Source: Limnanthes douglasii subsp. nivea (Eukaryota > Streptophyta > Magnoliopsida > Brassicales > Limnanthaceae). Taken from it: a stretch of DNA of 64,000 bases. The stretch lies in assembly GCA_036936605.1 (NCBI GenBank), contig JAUPFV010000002.1:341560654-341624653 (forward strand), in the 5' to 3' direction. Below are positions 22,761 through 32,805 of the stretch, piece by piece. The position numbers were made by a program, and so were the translations under genes. Position 1 is the stretch's first letter; each line of letters begins with the position of its first letter. Under the pieces are notes generated by a model. The model did not search any database. It had not been told where the DNA came from and saw only the letters and a list, made by a program, of their open reading frames with translations.

Positions 22761-23144
22761 TCAGTCATCACTAGAGGATTTTTTACTTTCTTTATCCTCT
22801 TCATGCTGATCATCAGCCTCTCCATTGTGCTCTTCCTCCTCGTTATCTACGTCCATTATGTTTATATATTTGGTCATCGATGGACCAACATCGTCCTCCC
22901 TCTTCTTTTTCCTGTTTGGGACCTCTGTACTATGAGTTGGAACCTCTGCTGGCTGAGGTGCAGCAACCAGGGGAACCACTTCAACTGGTTCAGAGGCAGC
23001 AGAAAAGTAATCCTCGATATCAAACTCCATAACAGAGGTTGGGTTGTTTGGTGGTGTCGCCAGAGTGATTAAGGCTGAGCTTATGTTGGTGGTTATGGAA
23101 GACCAAAAGTCACCTAAAGAACCAGAGGAGGTGGAAGTTGACAT
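22761..23144 (-). CDS. Intact acidic accessory ORF of the MULE, 127 codons, unknown function
   Basis: ATG at 23142-23144, stop at 22761, no interruption. The N-terminus is Ser/Thr-rich (MSTSTSSGSLGDFW). It is followed by a Pro/Val/Ala stretch, a basic cluster NRKKKRE that could be a nuclear localisation signal (about residues 77-83), and a long acidic tail (NEEEEHNGEADDQHEED). A TATAAATA box lies 79 bases upstream, suggesting an independent transcription unit. It is in the position of a second MULE gene, convergent with mudrA, and downstream of the Ulp1-like gene on the same strand. It could alternatively be a final exon of that gene. I recognise no domain. Its intactness contrasts with the broken neighbours. 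Confidence 0.6.
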   Translation of the reverse strand: MSTSTSSGSLGDFWSSITTNISSALITLATPPNNPTSVMEFDIEDYFSAASEPVEVVPLVAAPQPAEVPTHSTEVPNRKKKREDDVGPSMTKYINIMDVDNEEEEHNGEADDQHEEDKESKKSSSDD

Positions 23145-23222
23145 GATGATTGGAAATTGAAGATGTAAAAAGTGTTTAAAAATATAGAGTTTGTTTTTAA
23201 ATTAGCATCTGGTTACTAGATT

Positions 23223-23230
23223 TATTTATA
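23223..23230 (-). promoter_or_regulatory. TATA box upstream of the accessory ORF
   Basis: TATAAATA on the minus strand, 79 bases before the ATG at 23144, leaving room for a leader of about 50 bases. Function not shown. Confidence 0.5.
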
Positions 23231-23419
23231 GGCATGGAGGGAGTCCGAGCTTATGAGGTGGTGTGGCTATATTGTAGCTATATTAATCATTACATAGCCT
23301 CCTTGTCAAATCAACAACTAATGGGCTATGGTGATTAGATGACTTTTTGCGTGCTCAATGCACTTAACGTTTACCAAGGCAGACGCCATAGCGTGTTCGT
23401 ATTCTTCAACCATGATTTC

Positions 23420-23600
23420 TAATTATTTAATTTTTATCAGGATAAGATGTGAACTGTTTTAGTGGTAGTTTATATCAGGATAAGATGCGAACTATTTAAG
23501 TTGCTTTGTGTACATTGGGAATTGTTTAAGTAAGAATTTTGTTTTCTGTATATATCAGGGAATGATGCAAATTGTTCCAAAATACCCATTGGTCTTTATA
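23420..23600. repeat. Spacer palindrome family, block 5
   Basis: Half-copies such as caggataagatgcgaac and gggaatgatgcaaattgtt between the accessory ORF and the Ulp1-like gene. Confidence 0.55.
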
Positions 23601-23984
23601 TTCAGTTAGAAAATTTCATACATTGCACATTTCTGAAACAAAAAAACTCTATATACACCAAAACATTACAAGGAATATATGTAAAAAAAATTACAATGTC
23701 ATATAGAAAAAGATTACTACCAGTACGAGTTGGTGTCAACCTCGTTTAGAAAAAAATAAAATATTTCCGCTCTAAAGTCTCTTACCGTATCTTTATGGTA
23801 AGTCTCCTGCATACATCCTCGTTGGATAATATCTCTAGCGTATTGACAGACGAAAATACCACAGTCAAGGGTGTCTAGTTTTTGTTATGCAAATTTTCTG
23901 TTATTTCTCACCTTCCACCCTGTCTTTGTAGGAGGTATGTATTATTTATCTAGGATATACGTAATCTGGTTATAATAATTCGTG

Positions 23985-24240
23985 TCAGAAATCCGCACAA
24001 ATACTTATACTGTGGATGTCAAACAATTCGCACCCTATCCTAGGAATTGTTTGGCAAACCAATCCAAAAGTCTTGCGAATAATTCGCAGGATATGCTACG
24101 AATTATATGGAACTCCAACGTATTAGAATTCAAACAAATCTCAGGACTTTTAGTTGCAAACAAATCTCAAGGTACCCTGAGATTTGTTCGCATTTAAAGA
24201 CAACTGATTTGGGCACAGTTCACATGATATCCTGAGCATT
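23985..24240. repeat. Spacer palindrome family, block 6
   Basis: Includes a near-perfect palindrome at 24159-24188 (arms aacaaatctcaaggt and accctgagatttgtt, 14 of 15 pairs). Lies in an apparent intron between the His/Asp and Cys parts of the Ulp1 domain. Confidence 0.75.
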
Positions 24241-25129
24241 GTTTTTAAAATGTGTTTAACAGTAATTGTAGCAGTTAGGTCTTTTACCAGCTCTGCCGGC
24301 TTTGTTGTGTGGTCGTGTGCTTTGAGTTTAGGAAGTAGTGGGTTGTAGTTTGTTGCCGTCCTGGCGTCTATATCAATGACGAGCAACGTCCAATGGTTGA
24401 CTTGGTCCTGCTTCTTTCTCCATATTGGAATGATGACGAGGTTGTAGTTTCTAGGCGATTTGCTAAAAACATCGCCGACTACACTTTTTATTTCGCTTTC
24501 CATTTCCATTTGATGCTGTATTCAAGCAAGAGTACATTACAAAAAGAATATGTGAGGTTCTTGTAGTTTATAGCTAAAATTACCGTAGTCATGCTTGAAA
24601 TCATTAGGCAGTCATATTTCACTCCTGGAACAGTCTTGCATTGAACTTTCCAATTTACTTCTTCGAGCATCTTTCGAATCCAAGCGTCCACAATCTATGA
24701 AACGAGTTTTTTATTTACGCCAAATATATTAGAATTGTTTGAAACATTCAAGAGAGTTGGTTGACAATTGGGTACCTTTGTGTCCAGCTCTTGTTCAAAA
24801 GGTAGCGCCAGGAGATCAATCATTTGTACACTAATTCTGTGGGAAAACTTGGACGTTGCTAAATTCCATACTAATGGATCGATGGAGTCTTCTCTGGCTT
24901 TAATTATCAGTATTTTGTTGTATTCACGGACATCGATCCGGTCAGTTGTCTGTGTTCTCTTTGGCCAGTCGGTGAGAGTTACTTGTGGCGTTGGAGCTTC
25001 TGTTATAATTATCTCTTCATCTTCTTCTGCCTCTGGATGCTGTGTTGGTGTCAGTAGATTAAAATTAGGTTGCTTGTCTCTTCCCTTGACTTGAACATAT
25101 AAAATAACAATAATTAAAAGAAAGTGTGT

Positions 25130-25400
25130 GAGGCATCATAATATTAACTTCCCCAAATAATTCGCACGCTAACATGCGAATTTTTTGAGTTTCTAATTGA
25201 ATATAATACCAAAAAACTATCAGCTAAACATGGGAATTGTTCGAGTTTCTAATTAAATATAATACCAAACATTTCTCGGGATAACATGCGAATTGTTTGA
25301 GTTTCCAATTAAAGAAAATATTGAACAATTCCCTGGATATCCTAAAAATTGTTTTTAACTCGTAATATACATCCACACAAGTCTCATGATATGCTGCGAA
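25130..25400. repeat. Spacer palindrome family, block 7
   Basis: Palindrome at 25324-25353 (11 of 15 pairs) plus repeated acatgcgaattgtttgag half-copies. Confidence 0.65.
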
Positions 25401-26079
25401 ATTATTTAAAATAGCCATTACCACACGGTGGGCGATAACCGATGTCGTTGACTGCTTCAGCATAATTTTTGGATCGTGTCGGCCAAAATTATATATGTCA
25501 TCCTCCGACATATTCTCCAAAGACCGTTATATGACAATATCAAAGTCAACATTATCAATTTCATTTAAAAATGTATGTGAAACTTGAGTGTAAATACCAT
25601 CAATAGATACATTAGGTGAACGTACGGTGTTATCATGCGTATCTTTTGACTCTTGAGCTTGGCCTTCTATGTTTTGCGGTTGATTCGGTATCGGTACTAC
25701 AATTTCACCTTGGCTTAGCAAATTTTGACTTTGCGTAGGCCATTGTTGGGTTTTGAGGTACATCTCTGTCTCACTTTTGGTCTTCTAACGGTGCTTCTCC
25801 CTGACTAAGTAGTTCCAGCTTCTTACAAGGATTGACAGATTTTGACTCTTCCGAGCTGCGTCTCGTGTTAGTCTTTCTCTCTTTGCCAAGGCTATGTGGT
25901 GTTGTTGTTGTTCTTCTTGATTCTGTTGTTCTTGTTCTCCTTGTGGGTGTTTTTGTTGTTGTTGCTCACCTTGATTTTGTTGTTCTTCTTGTGGGTGTTG
26001 TTTGCCGGCTGTTGTTTCATACAAAATATAAAATAAAAAGGTGGAGGGGTTAAGCATACTACAGTCTGAATTGAAAACA

Positions 26080-26280
26080 AGTCGTGTGATAACCTGAGAG
26101 TTGTTTAAGATCAGAATATCAAACAACTCGCATGATACCATGCGATCTGTATGATACCCAAATCAATAGAATATAGAACAATTCGTAGGATATCCTGAGA
26201 ATTGTTTGGACTACACAACAGTCCTAAGATGTGTTTGAAAGTTATCCTAATGCGAGTTGTTTGAATATGTATACAATGAG
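26080..26280. repeat. Spacer palindrome family, block 8
   Basis: Palindrome at 26177-26206 (arms aacaattcgtaggat and atcctgagaattgtt, 13 of 15 pairs) and a second around 26110-26150 (caaacaactcgcatgatacc). Confidence 0.7.
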
Positions 26281-27599
26281 AAAACCCTTGACTGTTTTAA
26301 ATACATACACTAATTTTGTTTGAATATGTATAGACAGACAATTTCATCACAACAATATATTAAGATATTTGAATCTTAGTGTACTTTCGATCCACTTACA
26401 TCTTCACGTCTATCTGCGTCTGTATGTCCAGATTCTTCCGCTGCCACTTCCTTCTCACGAGCTTCCACAACCTTAGCGCTGTTTTCTTGGCAGCCTACTT
26501 CCTCTGGCATATGAGGTACGAGCTATCAGTCATTCACAAAAGACTCATGTCTTTCTTTCTCCTTTGGAGGACTCAGACCTGTCACTGCCTCCTGTGTAGG
26601 ACGAGACCGGTCTGTCTGTCTCTCCGTGGTGTCCATCTTTGTGGATATCAACAATTCCTCATGTCTTTGTTGAGATGTATTCTCTGCCTCTTTTTCTAAA
26701 ACCACAATTTCCGCAGGATAATCATTTGTATCGTCATTTTCGGGTACAATAGATGGTACCGGTACAGGTGAATGGTTCCCATCGTCATCCTTCTCTTCTG
26801 GCAGTACTCCATCATGTTTTTCAACATCCTGCATTTGCCCGTCCTGATTCGGGTCGTTATCCTGAATTCCAGCTGGCATAAATGCCTGCAATTTAGTGGA
26901 CGTCGCTTCTGCTGGCAATGCTGGTAGTCCAGGTCCCTTCTCATTTGTAGGGCTTCCAATCTGGCAAATTGGCTGAGAGAGAGCATTGCAGAGTTGTTGT
27001 GCTTCAAGCTTCGCTATCTTCAATTTTAATTCTTCCAGCTGAAAAAGTAATAGTAGACGTATTATAACATATTACGTGCTGATTAAAGAGATTAAATCTA
27101 TGTTTACGTAAGGCTCAATTTCATACTTACTTCTTTCACATGTTTGTCTATCTTCCGCTCGTACTTGTTATTATCGGTATACGTCTTCGAACGCTTCGAT
27201 TTACCTTCAGTTCCAGACTTCTTTGGAGTAACCCCTCTGCGTTTGAGGACAAAGTTACCGATCATGTCACTCATACTAGTGGTGCCCTCGTCCTCGACAT
27301 CCTGCTGGGATGTCCCTATCGGCGTTAGTGGAATCACTGACCAGGGGACTGTTTATGGTTGGGATATGACTCATATCACCTGATTGGATTCTTTCTGTTT
27401 CTGTGATGCCTGTTTCCTTGTTTTTGGGGCTGCGCTTTTCTCCCTTTTCTTTGGCATTTCTTCGGGTGAAATCGGTTCAGCATCTGCATCTCCACTACCT
27501 ACTTCTCCTCCGAATGCTTTGCTTTCAGCCTCAGTAAGACATAGTGGACCTTTCAAAACCTACCAAGAGAGGAACATGAAAGTAAATAGCTGCATGCGG

Positions 27600-27965
27600 T
27601 TTGTTTGGAAAATATCAGGTTATAGCCCGACTTTTTTTTGAAAACAAATCGCACATCCTGATAGTTGTTTGGAAATCTATCAGCTTGGAGTTGCAAACAA
27701 ATCTCAGGATATCCTGAGAGTTGTTCTCAACTCTATCATCTATTGGGTTGCTAATATATCTCAGGTTTTCCTGAGCATTGTTTGCAAATTATAAGCTGCG
27801 AATTGTTTGATACCATATTTTAATAGAATATCAAACAAATCTCATGATATCCTGAAAATTTATTTGATACCCAAATTCAATAGAATATCGAACAGCTCTC
27901 GTAATATCTTGAGAGTTGTTTGGTACTATGACATAAATGAGTTGTCTGCAACTCTAATGCCTCAT
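27600..27965. repeat. Spacer palindrome family, block 9 (best palindrome)
   Basis: 27696-27725 pairs 14 of 15 bases, with a perfect 16-bp core ctcaggatatcctgag at 27703-27718. Weaker copies follow at 27834-27863 and 27891-27920. The block sits in an apparent intron of the Ulp1-like gene. Confidence 0.78.
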
Positions 27966-29039
27966 AGTTGTATTTATAACTATATAGATCATACCTCATC
28001 ATCTTTCAGCAAAGGTAGTCTTAAAAGCAGCGACACGGTCGATGATAGGCACTCCAATCCCCACCATTTGAAAAACCTTGGGATCAAGGTCGGATTTACG
28101 ACCTCTAGCCCGATTGTTGGGGGCTCCATGAAGAAGGGCTACATCGGGACAAGTATTATCATCAAGATGCTCCGTCTATAACTAATATTTACACTGAATA
28201 AATCAATCTTACGGTTAGAAGGACGACGCATCCGACGACTCTATCAGGTTTTTTGATTGTTAAGCAACTCCTGATAGACTGGAGAAGTTTCAACACAATT
28301 GATTCAGACCAGTCGTAATCGTTTATTCTGCTGAGGTCTTCAACAAAATAAAGCACACTCCAACCCATTACATCTCCAGATACCGAGTAGAATATGCTTG
28401 AGCACACAAAAAGTATCAACAACCGTGCAACATCTTCCAACTCATGCTCCCCCCTTCGGTGATGGATCTTTCTATACCTTCTTGTAAAACCCATGAAAAC
28501 ATGCTATGGTAGTAAAGTTCAGCATCCTGCTTATAAGATAAAGTTCATTTGCATGTACCTTTAAAATGGCGTTCGTGATGGTTTTACTATTCGTCGGTCC
28601 TATCTTTCTAGACGTTTCACCCATGAAGTATTTCTCATCATCCTTGATTCGCTTTCCTCGCCGTTTACGTATCTGCTGTGTAATGCTTCGGATTTCGTCA
28701 ACAGCATTTTCTCTGTGTCGTACTTCAGCCCGAATATGACCTTGACATCATCCGTCGTTAGCTTCACAAACTTTGACCCAAGTCGGAAGACGTCTTTATC
28801 GATGGAGAACCCCTCCACAACCCACTGAATGTTCGAATAGAACTTATTCTTCGGCGGCTCTGCCACATTCCGGAGGTCGAACATCGTTTTCAAAAGCGTG
28901 TAGAAGGGTGTGTTTCTTGCAGCTTTGATGTGGGCACGGGTAATATGGTACTCTTTCAACAGTTTGAGAAGGCTCACCAATACTGACCTGTAATAGCTTG
29001 GTTTTGTTGTCATACTTCCTGCACAAACACAAACCATCA

Positions 29040-29310
29040 TCTGCATGTGAATTGTTCCTACAAAGGGACTTTATCAGCTTGTAGTGTCACACAACTCACA
29101 TGACATGCTGCGAATTGGCTATAGCTCTATCAGCCTGTATTTGCAAACAAATCGCAGGATGGCCAACGAATTGTTTGCAAATATAAATTGCAAACTATAT
29201 GGTATATACATGCAATCAAGATGCGAATTTCTTTCAACTATAAACAGCGATGAAGCTGCGAATTGTTTGCATTCCTAGGTGATGAAGATGCGAACTGTAC
29301 TACAACAGAC
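29040..29310. repeat. Spacer palindrome family, block 10
   Basis: Copies such as gcaaacaaatcgcaggatgg and aagctgcgaattgtttgca upstream of the Ulp1-like N-terminal exon, towards the lost right end of the MULE. Confidence 0.6.
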
Positions 29311-29516
29311 ATGTACATGTTGCGAACTGTTCTATTTTTTTACATGCACGTTGCAGGGATCTGGGAAATATCGAAAGAACACCAAAATCAACAAAACAAC
29401 TACTTAATGCACATATACAAAACATCACAACTCTCAGAAAAGTATTAACATTACATGCAACCTAACAAAGCCCTGGGTTTTACGATAAACCCAGAAACTA
29501 GCATACAAACTGCCAT

Positions 29517-29951
29517 CACCGAATATTTTGTTGGATATTTTCTTATAAATTTTTACAATGACTTGGTTCTTAAAACATCATCAATTGTGGTCCGACGTAC
29601 TAGAATAGTGCTTATAGGACATTCGGTACCATTTAGATGCCATATTTGCCGTACCGACGTTAAATTTGTATCAATCTGATCCGGCATTGTTTTCTTGTGC
29701 GTTTCTATTTTTGACATTTCTGGTGGGATCATCTGTTTAGAATCGTATGTATTTAACATTTGACAAATGTGTTCAAATATTTTATGACTATATAGTATAA
29801 CTATTTCATAAAAAAACAAATGTTATACATTGTAATAATAGTACCTTGTGATTTTTCAAAAGAGGATAATCTAATGCAAGTTGGCTATAGATATCAATAC
29901 AATTTATAATATCCCCATTAAGGCTATGTATAAACAAAATGTTTATTAATA
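29517..29951 (-). pseudogene. Neprosin copy B, 5' piece (exons 3 and 2)
   Basis: 29517-29732 matches exon 3 of copy A ([13 protein letters not shown], then [13 protein letters not shown]) but lacks its last 40 bases and has internal deletions. About 29845-29925 matches exon 2, with the acceptor changed and the donor side shortened. Intron 1 homology stops at 29951, where the Copia LTR begins. Together with 11735-13055 it forms one neprosin pseudogene split by the MULE; exons 4, 5 and 7 are absent. Confidence 0.8.
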
Positions 29952-30288
29952 TGAAATTATCACAAAATGGCTCAAGTACAGAACATATATGAAGGAAAGA
30001 ATTGAATGAACACGAGATTTCACGTGGTTCGACCATTGTCTACGTCCACGGGCGCCGCCAGAGAAAAGAGTTTCACTATGATAGAATAGGTTACGGATTT
30101 CAGATTGTGTTTTGTGTAGTCCTAGTAGTCTATATATAGGGAATTAATAGACTTACTAGACAGTGGGCTTAATGGGCTAATATACACTTTTAGGAAAATC
30201 ATCCATTGTATTACAGCTTGTCAATGACACAAAACTGTACCGCCGAACACGGTACACTGTCAAGGCACTATTCGACTCATTCGCAATA
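29952..30288 (-). repeat. Copia 3' LTR
   Basis: 337 bp, clearly similar to 44770-45105, starting in the plus sense tgaaattatcac and ending cgactcattcgcaata. Confidence 0.88.
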
Positions 30289-30398
30289 AATCTTCCCCTT
30301 GAGGCGAATATCCTTTCTTCACTATAAACAAAGAAACTTATCTTCTTTGGACTCACCAAAGGCCCCTAAGGCATTCACTCTATACTGTGAACACCAAT

Positions 30399-31285
30399 CT
30401 AGTTTAGGCACTCCCTAAACTTTCGAACTGATACTGCATTAGTCATTATATCTGTTGGATTATCGTGTGTAGACATTCTCTTCACATCAACAATTCCCTT
30501 TGATATTATATCACGAATAAAATAACACCTGACATCGATGTGCTTTGTACGCTCATGGTACATTTGGTTCCCTGTAAGGTGTATGGCGCTTTGACTGTCA
30601 CAAAACACTTTTATAGTAGTCCTATCCAAGCCCAAATCTGCCACCAAACCTTGCAACCATATTATGTCTTTAACTGCTTCTGTTACCGCCATGTACTATG
30701 TCTCTGTTATAGACAAAGCTACAGTGGCTTGCAACTGTGTTTTCCAACTGATCGCACTCTCAGCTAGAGTAAATACATATCCTGTCAGAGATCTTCTTTT
30801 ATCCATATCACCTGCAAAATCAGATTCAACAAAACCAACCAATGATCTTGCAACATCATTCAACGATTCACCAATATCGGTCTTGTTAAAAGTTAATCCA
30901 ACGTTCACAGTTTTCTTAAGATACCGAAGTATCTAACTGCCTGCCAGTGTTCTTTCCTAGGACATCCCATGTACCTGTTAACTACACTAACCGCATGTGA
31001 AATATCAGGACGTGTGCATACCATAACATACATGAGACTACCAACTGCACTTGCATATGGAACCTTTGACATTTGTTGCAACTCAGCATCGTCATTGGTC
31101 GCTCCTATTGCAGACAACTTGAAATGAGTAGCAAACGGAATGCTAACTACTTTAACATCAAACATGTTGAATCGTTGTAACACTTTCTCAATATAGCTTC
31201 GTTGAGACAAGTGTAATGATCCTACACTTGTGTTCCTGATAATCTTCATACCAAGAATTTTCTTTGCTCTACCCATATCCTTCAT
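30399..31285 (-). pseudogene. Copia RNase H and end of RT
   Basis: 31285-30905 gives MKDMGRAKKILGMKI, then SAVGSLMYVMVCTRPDIS (RT thumb and connection). After a frame break, 30908-30399 gives SLTGYVFTLAESAISW and FCDSQSAIHL, the RNase H motifs of Copia elements, then the familiar ERTKHIDVRCYFIRD end. Frames are broken at 30905 and 30700. Confidence 0.88.
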
Positions 31286-31311
31286 TTAAAACTCGACACT
31301 AAGCTGATTCT

Positions 31312-31956
31312 TTAACTGCACAATGTGTGAGATACTACAAGCAGCAATAAGCATATCATCCACATACAATAACAAGTAAACATAAGAATCAATCTTGACA
31401 TCTTTTGATGATACACACAACTATCATATGGACTCCTCGTGAACCTTTTTGACACCATGAATGTATCAGAACGTTTGTACCATTGCCTAGGTGACTGTTT
31501 TAAACCATACAATAACTTTTTCACCAGAAAAACTTTATCCTCCATATTAGGTTCGATAAATCCCTCTGGTTGTCTCATGTAGATTTGCTCCTCCAATTCA
31601 CCATGTAGAAACGCAGTCTTCACATCCAACTGCTCAAGCTCAAAATCTTGCAAAACTACTATGGCTAACAAAACTCGAATCGAACTATGCTTCACCACTG
31701 GAGAAAACACTCCATTGAAGTCGATTCCTTCCTTTTGAGTAAAACCCTTAGCGACCAGTCCTGCCTTGAATCGAGATGCCTCAACCCATGGATTACCTTC
31801 CTTTTTCATGAACATCCATTTACTGCCTACTATAATCTGTCCTTTAGGCAAGTCAACAAGCTTCCATGTTTGATTCTTATGAAGAGATTCAATCTCTTCC
31901 TCTATAGCACTAATTCATCGATCTACCTTTGAACTCGCTATAGCTTCTCTGTAGCT
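31312..31956 (-). pseudogene. Copia reverse transcriptase, N-terminal half
   Basis: GSKWMFMKKEGNPW, KAGLVAKGFTQKEGIDF, FSPVVKHSSIRVLLAI, LDVKTAFLHGELEEQIYM and LLYGLKQSPRQWYK are standard Copia RT blocks. The catalytic YVDD block follows in another frame near 31345-31370 (a LLYVDDM-like reading). The upstream end is at the Gypsy insertion (31961). Confidence 0.9.
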
Positions 31957-31961
31957 ACTAG

Positions 31962-32337
31962 TGATCTGGATTAATTTCAACTGAGAGTAATTTTGTCTGA
32001 AGTTTGGAGGTATTTCAAGGGTATTTAATGTTTGGTAGATTGTAGTGAGAGATTTGAGCTGCTTTGTTGTATTTAATTCTCATTACCCTCATTAAATAAA
32101 AGGGGTTGGGTAATTATACCCTTAACCTTGGGCCATAGGGGCTTTCGGGTCATGATTATGAATTCGGGTCGAGTTCAAAGATCCATTAGTTTTTAAGTAA
32201 GTAGGTAATTAGCTTAGTCATGAAGTGATTAAGTTTTTAATACATTAGTTCGGTTCGGATGGTTCAGTGGGTGGATCTTGTCCGAATTGCCCCTGCTCGG
32301 TCCTCATAATCAGTGGTGATAAAATCCGGACTCATCA
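31962..32337 (-). repeat. Gypsy 3' LTR
   Basis: 376 bp, paired with 41905-42280. The polypurine tract lies immediately inside, read in the minus sense as GGGGCTAC. Confidence 0.93.
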
Positions 32338-32800
32338 GTAGCCCCTTTTTTAGGTTGTGTTTGAAGGCCTTTGGCAAGACCGAAAAAATAGTCCATATGC
32401 ACTCATAACTATGTCCGGACAGATTTCATATTGTGTAACGACTTTATCCGGACTAATAAAGCTCTCAAAAACTGAACAGTTTCACCAGAGATCGTGGGAC
32501 ACGTGTCCTTCTCTGATTCGCCACACCGGTCTTTTTCTCCTAGAATGGCACTCCCACTTGCTCCAAAAAGTAACCTCTTCAATTAATGTGGGTGACATCA
32601 GCGTCGTCTTTAATCATTACATTTATCCTTTCGTATTCTTCTAGGTATTGAAGCATCTTTTGTTCCTTTACTATATATTAGTCCACTTTCACTGTTTTAC
32701 CATCTTCATTATCTCTGCTCTGTTAAATTTCTAAGTTTTCACCTCTCAAAAAATCCTTCTTTTGTTATGAGTTTATGTCCACATCAAGAAACGCCTTAGT
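32338..32800. other. Region between 3' LTR and antisense ORF
   Basis: No ORF recognised. A TATA-like actatatatta at about 32670 on the plus strand could serve the antisense ORF; this is a guess from position. Confidence 0.4.
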
Positions 32801-32805
32801 AAAAG

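Larger units (their letters stand above)
23700..29046 (-). pseudogene. Ulp1-like (C48) cysteine protease gene of the MULE, multi-exon, degenerate
   Basis: Minus-strand coding pieces run from an N-terminal DUF1985-like region (29046-28600: FYTLLKTMFDLRNV, FRLGSKFVKLTTDDVK, IFGLKYD) through 28494-28189 (FFVEDL-like YFVEDLSRINDYDWSES), 28140-28000, a Lys/Pro/Glu-rich linker (27556-26526), a Gln/Asn-rich piece (26080-25880), and the C48 catalytic part (25090-23700). In the catalytic part HWTLLVID (near 24395) and DCGIFVCQYA (near 23840-23870) hold the expected His, Asp and Cys. Ulp1 proteases cleave SUMO; what MULE-borne copies cut is unknown. Pieces are separated by spacers full of palindromic repeats that behave like introns. 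A frame change near 28710 and missing splice continuity suggest inactivity. Confidence 0.75.
13058..29516. mobile_element. Large mudrA + Ulp1 MULE (Kaonashi-type), disrupted
   Basis: The left end is a long terminal sequence (13058-13215). It is followed by a TATA box, a plus-strand MULE transposase gene (19171-21798), a minus-strand accessory ORF (22761-23144) and a minus-strand Ulp1-like protease gene (about 23700-29046). This pairing of a transposase gene with an opposed Ulp1 gene is known for Kaonashi-type MULEs in plants. A 4.9-kb LTR element (13933-18858) is nested in its 5' leader. No matching right end was found: neprosin B exon 3 resumes at 29517, so the right terminus seems deleted. 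Both main genes carry frame breaks, so the copy is not autonomous. Confidence 0.75.

Noticed and set aside
22803..23072. Plus-strand ORF opposite the accessory ORF
   Set aside because: No motif; the minus-strand frame has an ATG in context with a TATA box and a longer open frame.
23421..24240. Bacterial-style terminators or attenuators suggested by the palindromes
   Set aside because: No U-run follows the hairpins and the context is a plant transposon; the palindromes recur in introns.
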